From Ursus arctos (lineage: Eukaryota > Chordata > Mammalia > Carnivora > Ursidae): a stretch of 64,000 bases of DNA. The notes under the pieces were generated by a model, which did not search any database, was not told the DNA's origin, and saw only the letters and a program-made list of their open reading frames with translations. Both the position numbers and the translations under genes were made by a program. The DNA is taken from positions 18,920,501 through 18,984,500 of the forward strand of contig NW_026622841.1 of NCBI RefSeq assembly GCF_023065955.2. Direction: 5' to 3'. Within the stretch, counting starts at the first letter, position 1. Each line of letters starts with the position of its first letter. Positions 12,260-23,565 of the stretch are shown one piece after another.

Positions 12260-13200
12260 CATTTCAAGACGTTATTAAGTGAGGACTGGATGAATAAGGG
12301 TGGATGTTTGACACTGAGGAGTTCATAGGCCAATGCTGCAGACAGGTACTTAAAGAGATAAATGACACTATGATATGATACCCGCTATAACGGAGATAGG
12401 AACAAAGTACTTTGAGAGCACAGAAGAGTAAGGAAATAATTCTGCCTGGAGGAATCCAAGAAGGCTGCACTGAGTGGGGTGCAACTGAGCCAGTAATTAT
12501 CAATGATGAGGAGTTCACAAGGTGAAGAGAGGCAAGAGGACATCAAAGGCAATAGACACTCCATAGACAGTCAATGCAGGACATAAAAAAGGGCATTAAG
12601 TTTGCTGCCTCTTGAGTGCAAAGAATACCAGAAGATGAGGCTAGAAACATGGTGGGGAGTAGATCAGGGGTCTGAAAATTAGAGCCCACAAGACCCAAGA
12701 GCTACAAATAGTCCCCCGCCCCCGCAACGCTACAAAAAATCAAAAAGAAAATAATACCTCATGACAAGTGAGCATTAAATGAAATTCTGATTTCACCGCC
12801 TATAAGTAAAGTTTTATTGGAACACAGGCATGCTCAGTCATTTATGGATTATCTCTGGCCACTATCATAACTACAACCCCAGAGCTGAGTATTTCGACAG
12901 AGACTGTGTGGCCTGCAAAGCCCAAAGTGTGCTAACCCCTGAATGGGATAACACGGGCTTTGTGTGGAGTAGGACATAGAAAACTTGTGTTCCCTGGAGA
13001 GGTGTTGGGAGGAGGAATGTGCGAGTCTTCAGCATGCAGGTGGTAATAGAAGCCATGGGTCCAGATGAGATTGCCCAGCATGAAATCTGCGGAACTCTGA
13101 CAACTTTAGGAGAGACAGATGAGGGGGAGGTTCTGGAGAAGAGAATGAAGAGCAACCATGTAAGAGAGAGAGAATACAGTAGGGAGTGGAGTCTCATTTT
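12260..13200 (-). mobile_element. L2-like antisense relic hosting a MER3-like insert
   Basis: Purine-rich phrases ('attctgcctggaggaatccaagaaggctgcactgag', 'acatggtggggag', 'tccctggagaggtgttgggagg') read as reverse-strand L2. The relic is interrupted at 12665-12941 by a MER3-like element. Confidence 0.45.
12665..12941 (-). mobile_element. MER3-like hAT-Charlie element with terminal inverted repeats
   Basis: The left end CAGGGGTCTG and right end TAACCCCTG are inverted copies. The interior has 'gttttattggaacacaggcatgctcagtcatttatgg' and 'gacagagactgtgtggcctgcaaagc'. The length is about 277 bp, longer than the roughly 210 bp I recall for MER3, and a C/A-rich stretch at 12713-12760 accounts for the excess. 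Confidence 0.75.
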
Positions 13201-14588
13201 TTTACACAGAGAAAGGGTTTCACACCCAGTTGGTTGCCCAAGTCTGACAGACGACCTCCTAAGTACCTCCTTGAATCCAGCTCTTCTCCGTTCTCACGGT
13301 CAGTGTGTTCGCTTCACACCTAGGCTCCTGTTATCCGATTCTCTTATTTTCCTGCCCATAGGCTAACCCAACATAATTGTCCATATTGATGCCAAAGTGG
13401 TCCTTTTAAAAACTGATGCCAGTGATATTTCTAAAGTATTTATTCATATTTAAACATTTTTATTCACAGCAGTCCAGTGTTTAGAATTTATTGGAGGTTA
13501 TAAAGGTGTCAGCATAAGCTAAAGTCATCTTAAGGATCAACCGTGGAAAAGCTACTTCCACAACCTCCCTAACATGGCTGTTGTCAGGCCTCAAGTCCTC
13601 AGTGGTTGCTGGCGGAGACATTAGTTTATGTAATTCGACATAGGGCTGATCACAACATGGCAGCTTTCTTCCCCCAGAGCAAAATATCTGAGAGAGAGAG
13701 AGATGAGGTAAAGGGAGAGAGAAAGGAGAAATGGCGATGGGATGGTTCTATGACCAGTGGGTTCCATGCACTTGAGCTCACTGCCCTACTTCCTTTGTTA
13801 TGAAATAAGTTCCTTGGAGAGAAGTAAGATTATATAGAATATGGTGAATAAGACATTATATTTTCAGATAATTGTGCCAGGAAAAGCATTATGAGCAGGA
13901 AAGGGATACCCATATCCAGTGAAGTCAAATTGTTGCCCCTCCACAATGGAAGGAATTCCATGTTATCAACTTGTCTCTAGGTAGCTAGAGTAATGGTTCC
14001 ATACCAAGAGCTCAATATTGGTTTCTTTTATTGGCAGATTAGGCACTCAGCAGCAGAAGCCAAGTCATCCTTGCTTAAGGGAAGATGAGCTCATGCATAG
14101 TCTTCCCCACTGCCGGTACAGACGCTTCGTACTTAGGCCCCCTGATCAAGCACTGGAATAACAGGGACAAGACAGAGGCTGATTGACATCAGTAGAATGT
14201 ATTATCTTGTCCTTCTGACAACTGAGAGGCTCCTCTACAGTGGATGCCCCTTGGTGAGCTTTTACATGTGACATAAATTATCTTTACATTCTGTGCTCAT
14301 TCCAAAAAACCATCCATGTTCCTCTTCTCCAGACCTACTTGTTGCCAATCTTCATCCCTGTTCTTTTCAAGTCCTTGACCCATACCCATCAAACTGTTAT
14401 CTGTTGACTATGAATTAATATATAGCCATCCTTCTGGACTACTGTTATTACAACCAAGTAGAATACTTGAAGTTCCACCCACCTGAACAATTTCTCTCAC
14501 ATCATTATCTTTCAAAAACATTCCAGATTGTACTGTAACACTACAGCAGTACACTTCTCGTTCATGCCAATGTATCATGTAGAACCAT
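13201..14588. other. Non-coding DNA, no assignable element
   Basis: The stretch has a short (GA)n patch at 13691-13702 and no SINE or L1. The 65- to 115-codon frames here lack recognisable motifs. Confidence 0.35.
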
Positions 14589-15457
14589 GTTTTTATGACC
14601 TAAATTGTGTCCTTCACAAAATTGATATGCTGAATCCCTAACCCCCAATGTGACCATATTTGAAGACAGACATATAAGGAAGTAATACAAGCTAAATGAA
14701 GTCATACGGATGGGGCCTTAATCTGATAGGACTAGTGTCCTTATAAGACAATATTGGCCAAAATTCTCCAGATAAACAGAATCAATATAAAGAGATTTAT
14801 TATAAGAGATTGCCTCATGTGATATGGAATTTGAGGAGTCCCAAGATCTGCAGTCAGCATGCTGGACACTGGAGACCCAGGAGAGCTGATGGTATAGTTC
14901 TAGTCTGAGCTGAGACCTGAGAACCAGGAGAGCCAGTTCTATAAGTTCTAGTCCAAAAGCCAGCAAGAGACCAAGAGAAGCTGATGTTTCAGTGTGAGTA
15001 AGAAATCAGGTGAAAGATCCCAGCTCATGGCCGTCAGGCAGGAGGTGCTGCCTCTCACTTTGGAGGGCAATCTACTTCACTCAGTCTATGGATTCAAATG
15101 CTAATCTCATCCAAAAACACCCTCACAGAAACACCTGGAATAATGTTTGACCAAATACCTGGGTACCCCCCATGGCCCAGTCAAGTTGACACATAAAATT
15201 AACTATCACAGAGGAAAAGACACCAGACATCTCTGTCTGTCTCTGTCTCTATCTCTGCACATGCACAGAAGAAAGGCCATAAAAGGATACAGTAAGAAGG
15301 CAGCTGTCTGCAAGCCAGGAACAGAAGCCTTACCAGACACCAACCCTAATGGCCCCTTGATCTTGGACTTCCAGCCTCCAGAACCATGATAAAATAAATT
15401 TCTGTTCTTTAAGCCACCCAATCTGTGGTATTGTCTAGCTTGAGCAGACTAATACAT
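14589..15457 (+). mobile_element. MaLR LTR (MLT1/MST-type) split by a nested insertion
   Basis: The left half (14589 to about 14748) carries 'aattgtgtccttcacaaaattgatatgctgaatccctaacccccaatgtgacc ... actagtgtccttataaga'. The right half (about 15211-15457) resumes with 'gaggaaaagacaccagaca' and ends 'ttggacttccagcctccagaacc ... aataaatttctgttctttaagccaccc'. The two halves are collinear parts of one old LTR of an endogenous ERVL-MaLR element, and no coding sequence remains. Confidence 0.82.
14749..15210 (+). mobile_element. Interspersed repeat nested in the MaLR LTR, family not named
   Basis: The insert begins near 'ttggccaaaattctccagataaacag' and ends 'gtcaagttgacacataaaattaactatcaca'. It contains two imperfect internal repeats of a 'gagacccaggagagctgatggtatagttctagtc' type unit. 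I recognise it as a widely dispersed mammalian repeat but cannot name the family with confidence. Confidence 0.6.
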
Positions 15458-15833
15458 ATGTAAATCAGGCCCTAGATTTTACTCCTCAGTGAACTTATCA
15501 TAAGAAACTCCCCAGTGAGGCCATAGGTGTGGACCGAGGGAGTGAGGTATTGCACTATCAGTAGGAGTTACAGAAGTCTGTGCCACCTGCTCATTCAACT
15601 CACTTGAGTCTTCAGAGCCAGCTGGAGATAGTGTCTTCTGTAACATTTCCATAGGAGGATAGACTGCTAGTGTACACACTGAGTGTTAAGCCTTGATGGG
15701 TCAGACAACACTCAGTTCATGCTGGCCAGGTCATACTGCTAGTCATTCAGTGGCTCATGGTTACTCTACCTGGGCCCAGTAACAAGCCAAGAGCTATTTT
15801 TCAAAAAGAGAATAGTTGTGTGTAAAGGGAGTT

Positions 15834-16016
15834 GGGGCACCTGGGATGGGGCACCTGGATGGCTCAGTCAGTTAAACATCCCACTCTTGATTTCCACTCA
15901 GGTGGTGATCTCAGGGTTGCTGGATCGAGCCCCGCATCAGGCTCTGGGCTCAGTGCAGAGTCTGCTTGGGATTCTCTCTCTTCCTTCTCCCTCTGCTCCT
16001 CCCCCTGCTCACACAC

Positions 16017-16063
<47 letters not shown>

Positions 16064-16084
16064 AATCTTAAAAAAAAAAGAAAA
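15834..16084 (+). mobile_element. CanSINE with duplicated 5' tip and long (AAAT)n tail
   Basis: The head motif GGGGCACCTGGGAT occurs twice in tandem at the left end (about 15834 and 15848). The body is of the older type ('gattgccactcaggtggtgatctcagggttgctgg'-like). An uninterrupted (AAAT) run of about 11-12 units lies at 16017-16063, followed by poly-A. Confidence 0.92.
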
Positions 16085-16087
16085 AGA

Positions 16088-16215
16088 AGAGAGTCCAGGG
16101 TTCTAAAATTAGATTGTGGTGATGGCTGCACAATCCTGTGCATATACCAAAAAGCACTGAACACTTTAATGTGTAAATTTTGTGGCATAGGAATTACATC
16201 TAAAAAATGAAGAAC
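16088..16215 (+). mobile_element. L1 3' terminal fragment
   Basis: Phrases 'attgtggtgatggctgcacaatcctgtgcatatacc' and 'cactttaatgtgtaaattttgtggcat' are the end of an old L1ME-type element. It directly abuts the SINE tail. Confidence 0.65.
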
Positions 16216-19200
16216 CATATATCATCTATCCCTCACTCCCCCCCCCAAAAAAAGAATAGGGCTTAGGGGTCTGCACTGTAATTACCCTACTGTGGCTTAC
16301 CAGAGGCTCCTAAGAGCATCCTTATCTGCCACAGATCATTGAGTATCCTTGAACTGCTGGGTCGTAATGGAACCAAGAGGCAGAGCAGACTGCTATACAG
16401 CTGGACCTCCTGCAGGGCTCAGGCCCACAGAGCTGGAAACCATGCCTCTGCCGAGTGCTGCCAGAAGATACTAATACCTCAGGACCTCAGAGGATATGCT
16501 CCATAGAGCTGGCACCCAAACTTCTGAAGTGGACCACTGTCCAACTGGTGCCAATACCACTGAATGGGCACAATGAAGCTGGTTCTGCGAATGCCAACTG
16601 ATAGCTGATAGCTAGAGACTGGAGCCAACCATCCCTGCCCGAGTGATGGGCCTTGGTGAAGTATCACTGACAAGAAGAGTAAGGAAACAGGGAAGAGTAA
16701 GTCCCTTCTGCCCAACGCCAGCCTTCTGGTCTCTCTTGTATACATCCTGTTAACAAAAACCTAGAAGGGAACCAGCAAGCAAGGGAGAAATATGATTTCC
16801 AGACTCTAGCATCACTGAGCATAAAAAGGATGCTTTCCTATTTCTCCCATTAGACCCTAAGCCCTAAGCACCAGCACTGCTCCCCCACCCAAGGATTATA
16901 TGACTTTGCCTATTTATCTGTGTAAGGTACTTAGAACAGTGCCTGACAAAATGTATTTAGTAATGAATGAAGTAGGAAAGAAAGGAGCAAGGGAAGGAAG
17001 AAAAAAGTGAAAAGAAGATGGTATTTCAGGGTATGAAGAACCTCAGCGTGGTCAAGTCAGATAGATACTGAGGAGACAGCAGAATCAGTCAGCATGAAGT
17101 CAATGGTAACACCACCAAGCAGGAAGGAAGGAGAAGAGGGAACTGTGGAGGTAGATGGTTCTTCCAAAGAGGTGGGCAGTAAGTGGAAGGAGGCATGTTA
17201 AGAACATAGCTGGAGGGAAGCACTATGTGACAGAAAAATTGGTTTGTTTGCTTGCTCCCGGAATGTAGAAACTTGTACAGTTTTGTAAGTTGAGTGAAAC
17301 AAGAGGAGGAAAATTTGAACTTGTGGATGAAAGGAGGGATAAGTGATGAATGGATACAGCTGTTCTTTTCTTCTTCCTCTTCTTTTGAGTCTTTCCAACA
17401 CTTCTACCTGGAGACCTTAAATGACTTCTTGGGGTACGTCAGATACAGGTTTTATGTTCCTTTGATTTGACCAAAATAATATGGGGTATATTTTAAGGAC
17501 TGACACCAGATGCTCTGATTCTTCAAAAACACTTAGGCCTGTACGACTTCTTGGAGGCCACCAGGCACTTAGGGACATGCCCAGTGGGAAGAATGCAGCT
17601 GTGTATTCTTTATAGTGAGACAATTTTCCAAGATGACTAAATAATCTAACTTGTGGTAAAGACTATTGATCCTTCATAGAGGTTTCTTCACATATGATAC
17701 CCTCTATAAGTCTGCTGGAGAATTTTAAGGAAAATCAAGAATGCCAATTAACTCAAAAAACCATAAAATGAATGACAAAAAAAATAACCATCCATACACA
17801 AAAAAATGCTTTATCCCTTTATCTGATACTCCATTAAAATTTCACTAAATTAATATCTAAGTTACCTCATGAAAGCAATTTAATGAATCCTTTGGATAAT
17901 TCTAATAAAAATAAGAAATCGATTATCTCAGTCTCAAATTTGCCACAATTAAAGGGAAACTCTTTTTTGAATTGGGCTGTTTCTCCCTAAAGAATCTTCC
18001 TCTTATAACGAAGGATATTGCAATATGCTCTAAATAGATGTTTAAAATCTCTCTCATAAGTTCTGGAAATCTCTCTCATTGAGACAGTCCCAGCTTGACA
18101 GCCCTGCAATAACCATTAAATATTAAAATAACATTAAAGAGCAACTGCTCAGCTCATGGATTTAGCGGCAAAACTCCGCTTCACACTAATGGGACTCACA
18201 TAGCTAAATCCCCATGTGCTGTACTGAAAATTTACCCCCAAGGACCCAAGGATCAGACACAGTCAAGAAAATTATAAATTCACTCTCAAAAAAATAATCG
18301 ATCCACTACCAAATTATTATTATTCATGAAATTTCAATCACATAATCATTCTAAAGATCAGATTGTCTAGGATTTAACAGCATCCAATTTTGCATTCACA
18401 TAATATACATTTGTGATGTAATAAAATTCATACTTCTATTGCAAGATAATTTGGATGTTGTAAAGATATTTATAAAGTTATAAAAATTGTGTCTCATTTA
18501 CAAAGATCGCCTGAAGCCAAAATCTAATTCTAAATATTTTTTTATGTGCACTATTTCTATAGACACTATCACCATAATGCTTAAGCTTAAGAACTACTTT
18601 TTGTTGTTGTTTATATATGTTTTAAGTAAAAGGGGGAAAAAAGGTAGTGTAAATAATCAATAGTGTTAATATTTAAGGTTATATGGAGCTCTTAATTTCT
18701 TCAAAAGCATTATTTGAAGAAATTATGGGAATTTTTACTCAGTTGTATCACACTACATTAATAACCATCCACATTCACTATCCTGGAAACTGTTGCAAAC
18801 TATTGAAAAGATACTGTGTTTAACAGAATGTACTTTAGACTAAATTTTAGCTTACCCAAAATTTAGCTTAACCAAATATCAAACTAAGACCCATCAGTTG
18901 AATTCTCGAAGTCACAACTTTATCAGCTATAAAATGAAGATGGACTTGGGGAGCTCTTAAATCTGCCAGTGCATGATTTTCTTTTGCGACAGCTGATTGG
19001 GTTTATACTGAGTCTGGTTAGAGTTTCCCATTTCCCCACCCTCACCCTCATCCCAACACACACACACACACACACACGCATAAATATAAAAAGGAAAAAG
19101 AAAATTTAAAATCTTACAAAGAACTATGGTATAAGTGGGTCTGTAACATTTTGTGAAATTCATATTTGTGAATGTCAAAGTATTTACCAGAACTGAGAGA

Positions 19201-19615
19201 AGCCTAGAGAATGAGAAAGAGGGGTAGTATTGTTTTGTGGAGAAAGCACCTGGATGGAAAATCTAGAGACCCAGTTATACCACTACCAACTCTATTATCT
19301 TGGATAGATCACTTCATATCTCCAAATTGCACTTTACTTCTTTGAAGAACATGAATATTGGTGGATATTGGATAAAATGGTCATGAAGTGCACATCCAAC
19401 TCTGAAACTGGATGCTTCTAACTAAAATATCACTATTATGACAAACCAAAGTAGTTACTTTTAAGTCTACAAAGAAAAGAAGTGTGTGTGTGCGTGCACG
19501 CACATGTGTGATGAAGGGTCAAGGCAGGAAGTAAGGCAAATGTGGATAATTTTGCAAATTCAATAGTCGTACAAGAACTGGGAGTTATCTTTAAAGATTA
19601 AAGATCTCCTAATCT
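16216..19615. other. Mostly unique DNA; candidate non-coding constrained stretch 17630-18900
   Basis: No SINE, L1 or exon was recognised. A small MIR/L2 3'-end piece is likely at about 16910-16975 (aggtacttagaacagtgcctgacaaa). A (CA)10-11 run lies at 19057-19078. The interval 17630-18900 is AT-rich and repeat-free, the composition often seen in conserved elements near developmental genes. Confidence 0.4.
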
Positions 19616-19619
19616 TTGT

Positions 19620-19765
19620 TCAGCACTTCCATGTGTCAGGTATGAAGCTAATAGCACAGCAGATATGCTCATTTAATCCTCACTATGAATACTCTGAGGA
19701 TCTACTACAATTATCCCCATATTCTAGATGAGAAAACAAAGGCCTAGAGAGTCTGGAGTTCGTAG
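19620..19765 (-). mobile_element. MIR/L2 antisense relic
   Basis: The sequence 'cagcacttccatgtgtcaggtatgaagc ... ttatccccatattctagatgagaaaacaaaggcctagag' is a MIR in reverse orientation. Confidence 0.65.
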
Positions 19766-19881
19766 CTATTGTTACTAACGAAAAAACATAAAATAGAGAC
19801 TGGGTCACATCCCCGGAAGAGTCATCTTTTAGAGTCAACATTATAGAGGATGAAGCTCTGATTTCTTTGCTGTTGTTGTTG

Positions 19882-20066
19882 TTTTTAAAGACTGTATTTA
19901 TTTGAGAAACAGAGAGAGCACGAGCGTGGGGGAGAGGGTAGTGGATAGAGACAAGCAGGCTCTCTGCTGAGAAAGGAGCATGACAGGGGTCTCAATCCCA
20001 GGACCCTGGGATCATGACCTGAGCCAAAGGCAGACGCCCAACCAACCGAGCCACCCAGGCATCCCC
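19882..20066 (-). mobile_element. CanSINE, reverse orientation
   Basis: It runs from 'tttttaaagactgtatttatttgag' to the complement of the head 'gagccacccaggcatcccc'. Substitutions in the tail and the lack of a clear duplication suggest an older copy. Confidence 0.92.
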
Positions 20067-20299
20067 AGCAGGTTCTGAGTGGAAAAGACAGAATTGAAAT
20101 TCTGGGAAGAACAAGGCAACTTGAGTTGACAAGACAGAGGACCAGACAGAACCCAAGAGAACTACAGAGGGACATACTTGAATATTTATCAAAGTGATTA
20201 GCAGATGATGTGATGGATCTACCTGAGGCCCAGGAAATAACCACCTGAAAAAATCAGAGGCAACATTACTCAGTTCTCACACTGGGCTGGGAAGAGTGC

Positions 20300-21417
20300 C
20301 CACAATCAAAAGGAAAGCTTCTTGACATTGGTCTTGGCAATGATTTCTTGGATACGACACCAAAGCACAAACGAAAAAAGCAAAAATAGACAAGTGGGAC
20401 TACATCAAACTGAAAAGCTTTTGCACAGCAAAGGAAACAACAGAGTGAAAGGGCAACCCATGGAATGGGAGAAAATATTTGCAAACCATATATCTGATAA
20501 AGGGCTGATAATCAAAATATGTAAGGAACCTGCAACTCAATAGCAATACAAACAAACAAACCAAAAAACCCAAAGAAAAAACCCTGACTGAACTATAGAC
20601 AAAGGACTCAAACAGACATCTCTCTAAAGACATACAAACAGCCAACAGTTATGTGAAAAGATGTCCAACATCACAAATTATCAGAGAAATGCAAATCAAA
20701 ACCATAATAAAGCATCACCTCAAACCTGTTAGGATTGCTATTATTATTTTAAAAAAAGATAAGTTTTCTCAACAATGTGGAAAAATCAGAACCTTGTACC
20801 TTATATGTAGGTAGGAATATAGAATTGGGCAGCTACTATGGAAAACAGTTTGGTGGTTCTTCAAAAAATTAAAAATAGAGGACGACCATATGATCCAGCA
20901 ATCCCAATTCTGGGTATATGTCCAAAAGAATTGAAATTAGATCTTGAAGTGATATCTGCATCCTCATGTTCACTGAAGCGTTATTCACAATAGCAAAGAC
21001 ATGGAAACAAATTAAACGTCCACCAGTATACAAATGGATCAAGAAAATGTGGTGTATACGCACAATGGAATATTATTCAGCCTTAAAAAAGAAAGAAATC
21101 CTATTGTATGTCACAATATGGATAAACCTAGAGGACATTATGCTAAGTGAAATAAGCCAATCACAGAAAGATATATTCTGCATGAGGTATTTTAAATAGT
21201 CAAACTTACAGAAACAGACAGTAGAATAATGGTTGCCATGGGGAGTTGTTGTTCAATGGGTATAAAATTTCAATTATGCAAGATGAATAAATTCAAGAGA
21301 TGTGCTGTATAATATTGTGACTATAGTTAGCAATACTGTATTGTGCACTTAAAATTATGTTGGGGGTCTCATGAAAAGTGTTCTTACAACAATTTTAAGA
21401 AAGAAAGAAAACCAAAG
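20300..21417 (+). mobile_element. L1 ORF2 C-terminal region and 3' end (sense), defective
   Basis: Remnants of the ORF2 C-terminal region ([10 protein letters not shown]..., then IFANHISDKGLIIKI) are visible in the frame at 20322-20543. The typical 3' phrases follow: 'aatgcaaatcaaaaccataataa', 'tgatccagcaatcccaattctgg', 'ggaatattattcagcc', 'gaacatggataaacc'-like. Stops and indels break the frame, so it is a dead L1 relic. Confidence 0.85.
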
Positions 21418-21900
21418 ACAAATATTCTTCATGAACACAGATTCTAAACTAAAGTTCTAAACTTAATTTTAATACATTAAACACAACAATATATAAAATG
21501 GATCATGATAGAGTCGGGTTTCTCTCAGAAATTCAGGCCAGTCTAACATTCGAAAATCAATTAACTTAAGTCACCATATTAAAACAAAAAAATCTTAAAT
21601 CCATGTGATGTTGAACACGTTCAACATTCATTCTCAATTTAAACTCTCAGCAAACGAGGAATAAAAGGAATTTCCACAATCTCATAAAGGATAATTATTT
21701 AAAAAAAAAAAAAAAAGGCTACAACTGACATCACGATTAATGGTAAAAGACCAAATACTGTCCCTCTAAAATCAGGAAGAGGGTAAAAATGTCTGGTTTT
21801 ACCATGTCTATTGGCCATTACATTTAAGGTTACGGTAGTGCAATAAGGCAAGAAAGGCATCAAGATTGAAAATGAAGTAAAACTGTCTTTCTCCACATAC
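21418..21900 (+). mobile_element. Second L1 fragment from the reverse-transcriptase part of ORF2
   Basis: The sequence 'attcttcatgaacacagattctaaac', 'aacattcgaaaatcaatta', 'aaactctcagcaaacgaggaataaaaggaa', 'taatggtaaaagacc' and 'gtaaaactgtctttctccac' matches the central RT region of L1. In an intact L1 that region lies upstream of what is found at 20300-21417. This must therefore be a separate insertion or a rearranged piece. Confidence 0.75.
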
Positions 21901-22199
21901 ACGAACGAACACTTATGTAGTGAATGTGGCGGAATCTACCAGGGCTCATGACAGGTCACCAGAAAAATCACTGAGTCCAGCCCCATTGGCTGCTGCATTC
22001 ATTTCTATTTGCCATCTGCAGGAATTTCTTCCTCTCTTTCACAGAAATAGGGGCAGGGGCACTGGGAGGATCTACATACGCTACAGGACCTAGTAGCACC
22101 CACCTTTCTAGAAGCAGTGGGCTGGTGGACAAGGTGCCCCCTGCTGCAATAGCCATGCCACTGAGCCAACATGGGGGTTTGAGCCCTGGCAGAAGTAGA

Positions 22200-23180
22200 T
22201 CATGGAACACGTTCTCCAACCAACACTTAATAAGGAAAGGAAGTTCTTCCCGCCTCCCGACAGGCTCCACCTTCCGGAGCACTGTGCGCGCTTGCTAGGA
22301 GCTGTTGCTCGGCCTGGAGGATATTGGCTTTCTGCCCCTTCCAGAGCCGAGACCCATGTCCTTGGTGTAGGCCCCCCACAGCTCCCAACCCATCCCTTCC
22401 GCTGTCACAGACACGTCTCATTCAAACAGTGGCCCTGCTCAGGAGACACTGTCCTCGCTTTGCAAAATGGCCGCCAAGGTCTCCCGTGTTCTCCCGCTCT
22501 GCCACCCGGCCTGCCAGCCCGGGAGCCAGCGGAGTCTGGACGCCCGCCCGCCCACCCGCCTTCTCTCACCTCAGCTCTTGCTGCAAACTTGCTAACCCCG
22601 GCTGGGGCGGCTGGCTGGGCATGGGCGATGGCCCACGGTGCAGCCACGCGCCTCCTCGGCGCCGCGCCATGCCCGCGCCTCCACCAGCGCGCAGCCGGCA
22701 GCGTTCCCGGTGGGCCGGTCCCGGCGCTCCCGCGGCGCTCCGCCAGGCCACCCCAACCCACGTGGGAGTCCCCGGCCCACCCGGATTTCCCCGCCGACGC
22801 CTTCTTCCCACGGTGCATTGCTCCCTCTCCGGGCGGGCTCTCCACGGGGTGGTGGGAGACCCGGCCCTGGCCGCCCAGGGCAAGGGCGGCATCCACCCGC
22901 TCGGGCTGCCAGGCGGCAGTTTCAACAGGCAAGGGAGCGGACATACTTGGGCAGCGCCCGCAAGAATCTAAGCCGTTCACACGGAGCCCTTACCTGTGTT
23001 CATTGCCACATACACCCTCCTGCTGGTCTCAACACGTGGCTCTCTCAACGCTGCCTGCGTCCTTCAGCGCGGGGCTCCGTGGGTGGAATCATAGGAATGC
23101 ACATTCCAAGGCCAGGGGAGGGAGTCGCGGGCCTGCGATCGCCCCCTTCCGCCTACAGGTCAATCAGAGGTCATGACCTC
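22200..23180. promoter_or_regulatory. Orphan GC-rich, CpG-dense island (candidate promoter)
   Basis: The composition changes sharply to GC-rich with many CpG, densest at 22480-22960. A YY1-like AAAATGGCCGCC occurs at 22464-22475. Several long frames (up to 324 codons on + and 191 on -) exist because stops are rare in GC-rich DNA. They are Pro/Arg/Ala-rich, overlap each other and match nothing I know. The island could be an alternative upstream promoter of TCF4, the start of a non-coding RNA, or a decayed retrocopy. I cannot choose from sequence alone. Confidence 0.55.
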
Positions 23181-23209
23181 TCGAAGACCTCCCCCGACAG
23201 CTGTTGCTA

Positions 23210-23565
23210 CATTAAACAACACAGAAGGATTATAAAATAATGATGCCGAGTTCAAGAAGCCTGATAAAGAAATACACATATTCCACACTGTATGACTTCA
23301 CGTGTATCAAATCCCGGAAAATGCAGACTATGGTGGCAGAAAGCAGGCTGTTGGTTGCCTGGGCCTGGAGGTGAGAGATGGCGGGATAAGGGGCAGAGAG
23401 AAGGGGAGCCTATATAACAGGAGCATGAAAAAAATTAGGGGGGGTGATGAATATGTGCATTTCTTCACTGATTTCATGAGTATGTATGTATGTCAAATAG
23501 TACGCTTTAAATATGTGCAGTTTACCGAATGTCAAGTATTCCTCAATAGAGCTATTTTTTTAAGT
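23210..23565 (+). mobile_element. L1ME-type 3' end relic
   Basis: The order 'actgtatgacttcacgtgtatc', 'gaaagcaggctgttggttgcctgggcctgg', 'cattgatttcatgagtatgtatgtatgtcaaa' and 'ctttaaatatgtgcagtttacc ... cctcaatagagct' follows the end of an old L1. Confidence 0.75.

Noticed and set aside
20322..21199. Functional L1 ORF2 protein
   Set aside because: Only C-terminal remnants are present, broken by stops and indels, with no endonuclease or complete reverse-transcriptase frame.
22202..23240. Long frames (up to 324 codons) over the GC-rich island as protein-coding genes
   Set aside because: They overlap in several frames on both strands, are Pro/Arg/Ala-rich and lack any known domain. GC-rich DNA has few stops, so long frames are expected.
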